From NCBI GenBank assembly GCA_027065215.1, contig JAMOOT010000379.1:1-25432 (forward strand): a DNA stretch of 25,432 bases, written 5' to 3'. The DNA is from Candidatus Omnitrophota bacterium (GTDB taxonomy: Bacteria; Omnitrophota; Gorgyraeia; S143-82). A program made the position numbers and the translations under genes. The first letter of the stretch is position 1, and each line of letters starts with the position of its first letter. Shown here piece by piece: positions 16,662 through 23,689 of this stretch. Below the pieces are notes generated by a model, which had not been told where the DNA came from, searched no databases, and was given only the letters and a program-made list of their open reading frames with translations.

Positions 16662-19600
16662 ATGAGAAGGGAAGGGAGATTGTCACCTATCTTGTCGCTT
16701 TTGGTTTCGTTCGCGTTATTGTTAAATACTACCGGTGTATATGCCATGCCGATTGGTGGTGTGGATGCTTCTTTTGGTTTCTTGGGAGTTGAGGCAAGCA
16801 AGGCAGGTGTTTCACTTGTTTGGCAAAAAGGGAGGGATATCCCCACTTATATCGAACGTTTGGCAGGTAGTTCATTCTTTGTAGGACTAACCGTTCCCAA
16901 AGAGGATTGGTGGGTAAATTTAGACTTGTTTGTGTCTCCTGAAGAAAGTTTAGGTAAAGGGCTTGAGTTTACACCTGCAGGTAGAATCCTTATGGAGTCA
17001 GATGTCAAGTTAAAACACTATGCAATGAAACTTCTTTCGGAATCAATGGCAGATGAATTAGGTGATAGCAGGGAAAACGTGTCTTTGCGTTTTTGGATAG
17101 AACCCCAGAATGTATCAGTGTCTGCAGATACAGATTCTTTAAGATTTGACAGAATGAGATTGCAAGTCAAGGCAGAAGTTGTTGGCAACGATGAAGTGGA
17201 ACGCCTTGTAAATGCAGAAATTGTCCCAGAATTAACAAAATTAGTGAATAATTCCCCAGATTTTAAAGAATTGAGGTTGGTCTGTAAGGCACTTATTGCG
17301 GCCTGGTGGTATAAGAGTAGCCATAGAGATGGAGTCTTTAAGAATATAATAAACAATTCCTCGGTAAAATTGATAGATAATGCATTTTGGACCAGGCGAG
17401 GGTATATCGCAGATTATATGGGGACATTTATTACCTCTAAGGCCAAAGGTCTTGATTTTATCTCGATTTCAACAGGTGGTATCAGAGTCATACCTGATAA
17501 GATAGGTGTGGAGAAAAAGAGAATAGATGTTACCGACAGGGAGAAATCTTTGCCAGTCAAGTTTGTGCCAGTCGTTCCTGTATTTGGGGATGTAGATATG
17601 GATGGTGTTGAGGTGACAGGGAAGTCAGCCGTTGTATCTGCATATAAGGGTGAAGTAAAACTGGCCGAGTTATTAGGAAAGGATACAAGGATTGGAGATG
17701 AGATTGTCTTCATTCATCCTAATGGGAAAGTTGAAAGGATAAAGAGGCCTGAAAAAGGAGAAAGAGGAGTTCTCGTCAAGAAAGACAAAGCAGTAGTGAT
17801 AAATAGTAAAGGTGAGGTAAAGGTAAAGGACCTTTCTAAGGATTCAAATCTTATTTCCTTTGGAACAAGCGGTTGGCGGTTTAAAGTACCCGTTAAGTTA
17901 CAAGGTAAAGAAAAGGAAGAGGCAAGAGAGAAGTTATTAGCGAAAATGAAAGCGGCCTTACACGGTTTTGCAGATTATTATTGGGATCACATTAATTCCT
18001 TGCCCGACGAGTATAAAGATAGAAAAGGGGTTGTTATTGTTAGAGATAGTAGATATATGGGAGATGAGTTTTTAGAATTAGCAGTTCAAGTATTGACCTC
18101 CAGAGGGATTCCTGTTTATGTTGCCAGGGAAGAAGATGCTTCAACGGTATGCCCAACGCCAGTTGCAGCCTTTGCCATAGATCGTTTCAAGGCAGCCTTT
18201 GCTATTAATTTCACTGCCTCCCATAACCCAGCAGAGGATAATGGGTTTAAAGTAACCCCTTACGATGGTGGGGCAGCCGAACCAGAGATCACCGACGAGA
18301 TAGGTATGCGAATAAATGAGAGATTATTAGGTTTGAGACCTATAGAAGAGTCTGCAATGGAAAAGGATTTGATTAAAGAGTTTTATATGGGTGATTTGCT
18401 CAGTTATTACGCTACATATGTTGAAAAAGAGCTGATAGATGTGCTGGGAGAAGAAGTATATTATGAATTGATAAGAAGCATTGGAGAAAAAGATGGCATT
18501 ACTACAATAATCACTTCTGCACTGCATGGTAGTGCTGGTAGGGTCTTAAAGAAACTTTCTTATGATCTGGGATTTATGTCTTTCGGAGGTAATTTTATTG
18601 TTGAAGATAAGGATCCTGATCCCCTTTTCGGTGGCCTGAAAGCGCCTGAGCCCAGCAAGGAGATGCTGGAACGCATTGGACTGATTGGTAGAATAAAAGA
18701 CCTTGAAGGTGCGGCTGTAGCATTCGTGCCCGATGGAGATGCAGATAGATTTGCAGTTATAGATAGTAAAGGAAACTATATTTCACCAAATCAGTTTATG
18801 GGGGTATTGGATGAGTTTTTAAATAAGTATGGAAGGAAAAAAGGAGGTATAGTTAAGACCGTACCCAGTTCAGATTTTGCCCTGGCAGTAGCTCGGAGAT
18901 GGAATCAGCCCGGTGAAGAGATGAAGGTAGGTTTTAAGTGGGCAAAACAATTTTGGAATAGAGACGATATCGCAGTAGTAGGAGAAGAAAGTGCTCACAT
19001 AGGATTGGCGGGAACAAAGACATGGGATGACGGATTACTTATGGGCATATTAGGGGTTCTTATGGAGGTGTATTATCGTAAGTATGAGGGCAAGAGCCTT
19101 TCGGATGTCGTTAGAGAATTGGAGAAAAAAGTCGGGTATTATAGATACAAACGCGTAAATGTTCCTCTTACTGCTGATCTTAAGAAGAGCCTGAAAGGAC
19201 TTTTTGATGTTTTATATAGTCAAAAAGGAGGCAAGATTGTTGCAAGGAATGACCTTGATAGCCTTGCAGGTTTAGATTGGAATGCGATAGAAAAGGCCTA
19301 TGGCAATAAAATAGATAAGGTAGTGTTATTAGATGGAGTCAAGATTGTCTTTGAAGATAATGGATGGTTTGCAGTAAGGCTTTCTGGCACAGAGCCTGTG
19401 GCCAGGTTATATGTGGAAGGTGTTGGCAAAAATGAAGAAACAGCAGTGCGCAAGCGAGGAATATTAGAGCGGGTTGGAAAGGAATTTTTAGATGGTAAGT
19501 TTTTGTCAGTAAAGAAGAATGGTCCATCAGGGGAAAAACTGCAGAGTTATGAATCTTATGAGGGGCTTTTCTTTAAAGATAGCAAAGGGGTCTTTAACAT

Positions 19601-20810
19601 CAATCCATTAGTTAAAGACGAGTTGTTAGGCCTATTTGACGAGGTTAAGGAGTTTGGAGAATATCCGATTATCAAAGCAGATGATGTAAAGCGTGTGTTT
19701 TCAGGTATAGATTGGGATTCTATAGAGAAAGAGGCCGGCAACAAGAAGATTACAAAGGTGGCATTGAAAGGGGGAATCAAGGTTATCTTTGATGATAATA
19801 GTTTCTTTTCCATTAAACTTGGAGAAGAGACCCCAGTTGCCTGGCTGTATTCGTTCGGTGTTGGACAGGACGAAACAGAAGTTCGGCGAAATAAAGAAAA
19901 GATGGAAAAGATAGGCAAAGATTTCCTGCAGGGACGATTCTTCTCTGGGTTATCTTATGTCCCTTCTTTGGGGGTCGCTTCTGATAGATTGAATACCATT
20001 AATATGTATATCAATAAAATGCAAAAATTCGATAGTAAAGAGTGGAAAGGTTTGCTTGATTTGATCAATGATTTAGGGTATAGGGAAGTAGCCCATATGT
20101 TAGCAATTGATCTTTTTATGGAGGGACTCATTGATAGGATCCCAATTGAAGGGCCTTTTGTAAGGCTTTCAGATGAGGATGTCTTGATACTTGATGATAT
20201 TTATGCTTTTATGAAAAATGTGATAACCACTAAGAATCTTCCAGAATTTGTAGACAAGAGGTTATTGGACAGAATTGGAAGTGTAGACCTTGTTTTATCA
20301 GGGAAGGTTAAGCCAGTGCAAAGAGGGGAAGGTTTGTTGTGGCAAGATAGATCTACCTCTGAGATAAGATTAGGGGTAAAACTCAATGGGTATGTTTTGT
20401 TGGTAGGCGATCCTCTTGACGAAGAGGAGGTCCAAGATGCTCTTAATGTTGTAGACGGGGAATTAAAGCCTGTTTTAGGTGAGACAATCTGGAATTCTTC
20501 ATTAATTCGTTCTTTAGGTTTGACTTTTGAGCCGGATAAAGTCTTTGGATCCTTCCAGAAGGGGTTAAGCAAGCAGGAATTGGCTGATTTATGGATATTA
20601 TATGTTGGAAAAGCCTTGCGAGAATTGAATATATCAATTCCTGTCATCGATAGATTATCATTCTTGGCATCTATGCGTTCGCCATATCTTACTAGCGTTG
20701 TCTCTGATAAACTTCAGTCGATAACGAAGTATAGTAAGGAGCATAATATGCATAAGAAAACAGAACGGAATATTGGTGGTATCTTACTTTACAGGATTGC
20801 ACCTTTTTAG
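16662..20810 (+). CDS. Giant exported mosaic protein containing an alpha-D-phosphohexomutase (PGM/PMM) core
   Basis: A 1382-residue protein with a strong SD (AAGGAGGT, 16647-16654) and a signal peptide (core LSLLVSFALLLNTTGVYA). Residues about 30-362 match the N-terminal domains of the preceding protein. Residues about 398-945 are a phosphohexomutase: FGTSGWR (400-406), phosphoserine loop TASHNP with S520, metal loop DGDADR (691-696), sugar loop GEESAHI (774-780; the common form is GEESGH) and phosphate loop RLSGTEP (906-912). All key catalytic residues are present. Residues about 984-1096 repeat the C-terminal mutase domain (838-948), but the phosphate loop is degenerate (LGEETP, 1053-1058). 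Residues about 1110-1382 are unassigned. Cytosolic family members run about 450-600 residues, so export and fusion are unusual. Such enzymes interconvert hexose 1- and 6-phosphates; whether this one is active outside the cytoplasm is unknown. Confidence 0.9.
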   Translation: MRREGRLSPILSLLVSFALLLNTTGVYAMPIGGVDASFGFLGVEASKAGVSLVWQKGRDIPTYIERLAGSSFFVGLTVPKEDWWVNLDLFVSPEESLGKGLEFTPAGRILMESDVKLKHYAMKLLSESMADELGDSRENVSLRFWIEPQNVSVSADTDSLRFDRMRLQVKAEVVGNDEVERLVNAEIVPELTKLVNNSPDFKELRLVCKALIAAWWYKSSHRDGVFKNIINNSSVKLIDNAFWTRRGYIADYMGTFITSKAKGLDFISISTGGIRVIPDKIGVEKKRIDVTDREKSLPVKFVPVVPVFGDVDMDGVEVTGKSAVVSAYKGEVKLAELLGKDTRIGDEIVFIHPNGKVERIKRPEKGERGVLVKKDKAVVINSKGEVKVKDLSKDSNLISFGTSGWRFKVPVKLQGKEKEEAREKLLAKMKAALHGFADYYWDHINSLPDEYKDRKGVVIVRDSRYMGDEFLELAVQVLTSRGIPVYVAREEDASTVCPTPVAAFAIDRFKAAFAINFTASHNPAEDNGFKVTPYDGGAAEPEITDEIGMRINERLLGLRPIEESAMEKDLIKEFYMGDLLSYYATYVEKELIDVLGEEVYYELIRSIGEKDGITTIITSALHGSAGRVLKKLSYDLGFMSFGGNFIVEDKDPDPLFGGLKAPEPSKEMLERIGLIGRIKDLEGAAVAFVPDGDADRFAVIDSKGNYISPNQFMGVLDEFLNKYGRKKGGIVKTVPSSDFALAVARRWNQPGEEMKVGFKWAKQFWNRDDIAVVGEESAHIGLAGTKTWDDGLLMGILGVLMEVYYRKYEGKSLSDVVRELEKKVGYYRYKRVNVPLTADLKKSLKGLFDVLYSQKGGKIVARNDLDSLAGLDWNAIEKAYGNKIDKVVLLDGVKIVFEDNGWFAVRLSGTEPVARLYVEGVGKNEETAVRKRGILERVGKEFLDGKFLSVKKNGPSGEKLQSYESYEGLFFKDSKGVFNINPLVKDELLGLFDEVKEFGEYPIIKADDVKRVFSGIDWDSIEKEAGNKKITKVALKGGIKVIFDDNSFFSIKLGEETPVAWLYSFGVGQDETEVRRNKEKMEKIGKDFLQGRFFSGLSYVPSLGVASDRLNTINMYINKMQKFDSKEWKGLLDLINDLGYREVAHMLAIDLFMEGLIDRIPIEGPFVRLSDEDVLILDDIYAFMKNVITTKNLPEFVDKRLLDRIGSVDLVLSGKVKPVQRGEGLLWQDRSTSEIRLGVKLNGYVLLVGDPLDEEEVQDALNVVDGELKPVLGETIWNSSLIRSLGLTFEPDKVFGSFQKGLSKQELADLWILYVGKALRELNISIPVIDRLSFLASMRSPYLTSVVSDKLQSITKYSKEHNMHKKTERNIGGILLYRIAPF

Positions 20811-20856
20811 CTTAAGGTTTGTTTCTCAAGAGGTGGTTAGAATACAGAGGAGATAA

Positions 20857-20907
20857 ATGTTTTATATAAGGGGATTGTCTTATCTGACATTCGATAAGGA
20901 GGCATAA
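20857..20907 (+). CDS. Possible 16-residue small ORF or leader peptide
   Basis: AGAGGAG (20846-20852) is 4 bases before an ATG that opens MFYIRGLSYLTFDKEA and a TAA stop. The 17-base repeat lies inside it. The spacing to the SD is short but usable. It could equally be the remnant of a lost gene start. No family resemblance; coding status is uncertain. Confidence 0.2.
   Translation: MFYIRGLSYLTFDKEA
20867..20883 (+). repeat. 17-base repeat, copy 2, upstream of the ROK regulator gene
   Basis: This is an exact copy of the sequence at 13443-13459. Here the dyad arms extend to ATAAG-N8-CTTAT (20866-20883), and no ATG is formed because the next base is C. Confidence 0.6.
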
Positions 20908-21039
20908 GATAGAAGTTGTTTGTTTTTGTAAGAGTGATAGTTATGTAAGATTGCTATGGTTTGTATTTCTCTTGTAGAAATTGAGGAACGTTATGACGTA
21001 AAAGATTACGAAAAATTTTAATACAATAGCTAAAACATT

Positions 21040-21067
21040 TTTACTTCCAGCAGGTTTGGTGTAAAAT
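21040..21067 (+). promoter_or_regulatory. Weak promoter candidate for the ROK regulator gene
   Basis: TTTACT (21040-21045) and TAAAAT (21062-21067) with a 16-base spacer. A perfect TATAAT at 21069-21074 overlaps the end of it but has no good -35. The gene starts at 21119. Confidence 0.35.
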
Positions 21068-21118
21068 ATATAATGTGGAGATAGAAATGGGGGACGAATT
21101 AAATAAGAGGAGTGAGTT

Positions 21119-22339
21119 ATGGTTTCATTAAAAGAAGTCACTCGATTTAATGAGAGGGCTAGGAGGAATGTTGCGATTTTGGAGACGCTTCGCAGAGGAG
21201 GGCCTTTAACCAAGGCTGAGATATCCAATATGGTAGGGCTTAACGTAGTTACAGTAACTAATTATATAAATCACTTTTTGGAAGAAGACTTTGTGGTAGA
21301 GAAGGAATTAGATATCTCTCAAGGTGGTAGAAGGCCAGTACTGCTTGACCTCAATCCTGATGCGGGTTACGTAATCGGTGTTGGGGTCAATATGAATAAT
21401 CTGGTTGGGGTCATTGCTAATATAGATGGACAGATCCTTACACAGGTAAAAAAGACTCCGGAAAAGATGGAGATACGAGATATCGTTGCTACAATAAGAC
21501 AGATAGTCAGGGAAGTTTTGGACAATTTTGATGGAGATAAGAGTAAGATAAAAGGTGTTGGTATAGGGATTGGTGGGATAGTTGACCAGCAAAGTGGTTC
21601 GATCAAGTGGCCTGAAAAGATATCTGAAGATAGGTATGAGTATGTATCTATCTATGTGCCATTAAAAGATTATATTGAACGGGAGTTTAATTTGCCTACA
21701 TTAGTAGAAAATGATGCAACGGTTGCAGCCTTTGGTGAATATTGGTTTTATATGGATTCCTCAGTAGAAGATCTCGTTTATATGTTTTCTGGAGTTGGTT
21801 GTGGAATGATAATCAATGGCGATTTATATCGAGGGGCAACAGGTAGTGCTGGTGAGTTGACTTTATATAATCCAGAACAATCTGAAGTAGCAAAAAATTC
21901 TTGTTTCTTGGGTAGGCCGGATGCAGATTTGGGAATAGTAGCAGAACTTAAAAATCAACTTGGGAAAAAGCGAGAGGATGTGACACCTTTGATGAATCTT
22001 TGTGATTCCGATCCAGCGAAGATTACATTCGATATGGTGGTAGATGCATTAAGACAAGGAGATCCTATAGTCCGGTCGGTAGTAAAAGAGAAGGCTTATT
22101 GCTTAGGCTTAAAGACCGCATTTTTGGTAAACTTGTTAAATCCACAAGTGGTAATTATAGGTGGCGGTTTAGAGAGGTTAGGTAGTGATCTGATAGATGT
22201 TATTAGGGAAACAGTTGATAGTTGGGCATTTCATGAGATAGCCTCTGCCGTTAGGATTATCCCTTCCAGGTTGGGAGAAAATGCCGTTGCTCTTGGATCT
22301 GCCAGTTTAGTAATGAGAAATGTGTTTGCTCAGCTTTAG
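21119..22339 (+). CDS. ROK family transcriptional repressor (NagC/XylR-like)
   Basis: A 406-residue regulator of carbohydrate genes. The start has AGAGGAG six bases upstream. The N-terminus (about 12-75) is a winged helix: RRNVAILETLRRGGPLTKAE, recognition helix VVTVTNYINHFL, and wing GGRRPVLLDLNP. The ROK sugar-kinase-like domain follows (about 82-406), with GVGIGIGGIVD, VENDATVAAFGE (D199 is at the catalytic-base position of ROK kinases), a glycine-rich GVGCGMIINGDLYRG, GSAGE and NPQVVIIGGGL. The ROK zinc signature (a His after GE plus CxCGxxGC) is missing: GELTLY replaces GEhGH, and only C262 lies in that region. The DxGxT ATP motif is also changed to VNMNN (90-94), as expected of a repressor rather than a kinase. 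Its ligand is unknown; the carbohydrate genes upstream are candidate targets. Confidence 0.92.
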   Translation: MVSLKEVTRFNERARRNVAILETLRRGGPLTKAEISNMVGLNVVTVTNYINHFLEEDFVVEKELDISQGGRRPVLLDLNPDAGYVIGVGVNMNNLVGVIANIDGQILTQVKKTPEKMEIRDIVATIRQIVREVLDNFDGDKSKIKGVGIGIGGIVDQQSGSIKWPEKISEDRYEYVSIYVPLKDYIEREFNLPTLVENDATVAAFGEYWFYMDSSVEDLVYMFSGVGCGMIINGDLYRGATGSAGELTLYNPEQSEVAKNSCFLGRPDADLGIVAELKNQLGKKREDVTPLMNLCDSDPAKITFDMVVDALRQGDPIVRSVVKEKAYCLGLKTAFLVNLLNPQVVIIGGGLERLGSDLIDVIRETVDSWAFHEIASAVRIIPSRLGENAVALGSASLVMRNVFAQL

Positions 22340-22354
22340 TGTTCGCGATATAAT
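22325..22354 (+). promoter_or_regulatory. Possible promoter before the coiled-coil gene
   Basis: A perfect -10 TATAAT (22349-22354) follows an 18-base spacer from a poor -35 TTTGCT (22325-22330), at the end of the ROK gene. It could drive the coiled-coil and gspF pair from 22419. Confidence 0.3.
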
Positions 22355-22418
22355 ACCGTCAGGAATATCGTCTTATTTGAGATTGTTATAGGAGAGGGGA
22401 GAAACAGGGGGGATGTAG

Positions 22419-23681
22419 ATGGACAGATCAAAACTTATCAGTATCCTTTTGGTGGTAATTATCATTGGACTAGGTGGTATAAGCATCAAATTTTATCTGG
22501 ATTATATGAATCAACGCAAGTATAGTGAGCAGTTGAAACGCAGCTATAATGCAAAGATTGCCCAAATAACCCAGGCTAAGCAGGCAGTGGAAAGGGAAAA
22601 AGAAAGGATTCAAAGCGAACTCTCCCGAATAAAAAAAGATATTGCTACTTACAAGGATCAGATAGATTCTCTTAAACTTGAAAAGAAGAAGTGGGAAGAG
22701 AAATACAATGAAGTTCTTCAAGATAAAGTAAGTTTGAAAGAGCAGGTTAATTCATTGCAAGAGGCATTGGAAGAGAAAAAAGACAAAATTGGTGAACTTA
22801 AGATGCAATTGGAACAGTTAAAGTCAGCACAAGAGAGGGGAAATCAAACAAGTGGTGCAATAAATGACAGTTTTTGGGCTGATATTGTCCAGAAGAAGGC
22901 AGAATTAGAGACGAAAGTTGAGGAGTTAGAAAATTTGGTCAGAGAGAAAGAGATTGCAAGAAAAGAGGCAGTACAAAAGAAGTTAGAATTGGAGATAAAA
23001 CTCTCTCAACTGGACCTTCAGAATCAGGAGTTGAAGCGTCAATTGGATTATGCTCATAGAATGATAGATCTGCTTTCTCGTGATTTTGTTCGTGAAAAGG
23101 AGAATCGACGGGCAATGAAGGCTTTGTTAGATAAGATAGAAAAGGAGAACCAGTTAATCAAGGATAAAGTTGTAGGGTTAACTAAGAGTGAGACCTATTT
23201 ACAGAAGAAACTATCCAAGAGTCAGCAAGAGAAGGAATTGTTACGGCGACATCTGGAAGATATGGATACAGTTATCAGAGAAAGCATAGAACAGATCGCT
23301 TCTCTTACTGATAAGATGAAGGAAATGAAGATTGACTCTCCACAGGATTTGAACAAGGCAAAGGTGGTTGATCTTCCGCCGATAGTAGTGGGGGATAATA
23401 CGAAAGGCACTTCTAATAGACCTGTTGCTCATGAGAGTAATATGGGAAGTAGTATTAAGACAGAAGGGAAGATCCTCAATGTAAATGAAGCGCACAATTT
23501 TGTAGTGATTGATTTGGGGAAAAAGGATGGTGTAGTAGAAGGGATGGAATTTGATGTGGTTCGCAACAGAGAGAAGATAGCCAGGGTTAAGGTAAGGATG
23601 CTTAAAGACGATGTCTGTGCTGCAGATATAGTCAAACTATATGGTACGAATGAGATAAAGGTTGGGGACAAAGTCCAGTAG
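22419..23681 (+). CDS. Membrane-anchored coiled-coil protein with a FlgT-C-like end domain
   Basis: A 420-residue protein. An N-terminal membrane segment (about 6-24, LISILLVVIIIGLGGISI) is followed by about 270 residues of heptad-rich coiled coil (about 35-310) dense in E, K, Q and L. After a polar linker (about 315-345) comes a small beta domain (about 350-420): GKILNVNEAHNFVVIDLGKKDGV, then EGMEFDVVR and IKVGDKVQ. That pattern (no-gap 'inlG..dGv..G..f' then 'Gd.v') is like the C-terminal domain of FlgT-type proteins. The SD is AGGGGGG before ATG 22419. The gene is only 8 bases from gspF. A role as a periplasm-spanning scaffold, perhaps for the secretion/pilus apparatus, is inferred only from this pairing. 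Low similarity expected to named families. Confidence 0.75.
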   Translation: MDRSKLISILLVVIIIGLGGISIKFYLDYMNQRKYSEQLKRSYNAKIAQITQAKQAVEREKERIQSELSRIKKDIATYKDQIDSLKLEKKKWEEKYNEVLQDKVSLKEQVNSLQEALEEKKDKIGELKMQLEQLKSAQERGNQTSGAINDSFWADIVQKKAELETKVEELENLVREKEIARKEAVQKKLELEIKLSQLDLQNQELKRQLDYAHRMIDLLSRDFVREKENRRAMKALLDKIEKENQLIKDKVVGLTKSETYLQKKLSKSQQEKELLRRHLEDMDTVIRESIEQIASLTDKMKEMKIDSPQDLNKAKVVDLPPIVVGDNTKGTSNRPVAHESNMGSSIKTEGKILNVNEAHNFVVIDLGKKDGVVEGMEFDVVRNREKIARVKVRMLKDDVCAADIVKLYGTNEIKVGDKVQ

Positions 23682-23689
23682 ATAACAGA

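Larger units (their letters stand above)
20811..21118. other. 308-base intergenic region before the ROK regulator gene
   Basis: No convincing gene. It holds a 16-codon small ORF with an SD (20857-20907), copy 2 of the 17-base repeat (20867-20883), an SD-like AAGGAGG with no following start (20896-20902), a CGTAA-N4-TTACG dyad (20997-21010) and a weak promoter (21040-21067). No strong terminator is seen after the giant gene that ends at 20810. Confidence 0.6.

Noticed and set aside
20201..20647. 148-codon minus-strand open frame opposite the end of the mutase fusion gene
   Set aside because: Composition (Pro/Ser-rich, no motifs) fits a shadow of the plus-strand gene, which is continuous in frame.
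20997..21010. CGTAA-N4-TTACG dyad as a ROK operator
   Set aside because: Short arms and only one copy seen; noted in the intergenic entry but not called as a site.
22346..22375. CGATAT/ATATCG inverted repeat followed by TCTTATTT after the ROK gene, as a terminator
   Set aside because: The stem is only 6 bp and AT-rich with a 13-base loop, and it overlaps a TATAAT-like promoter box; not enough to call.
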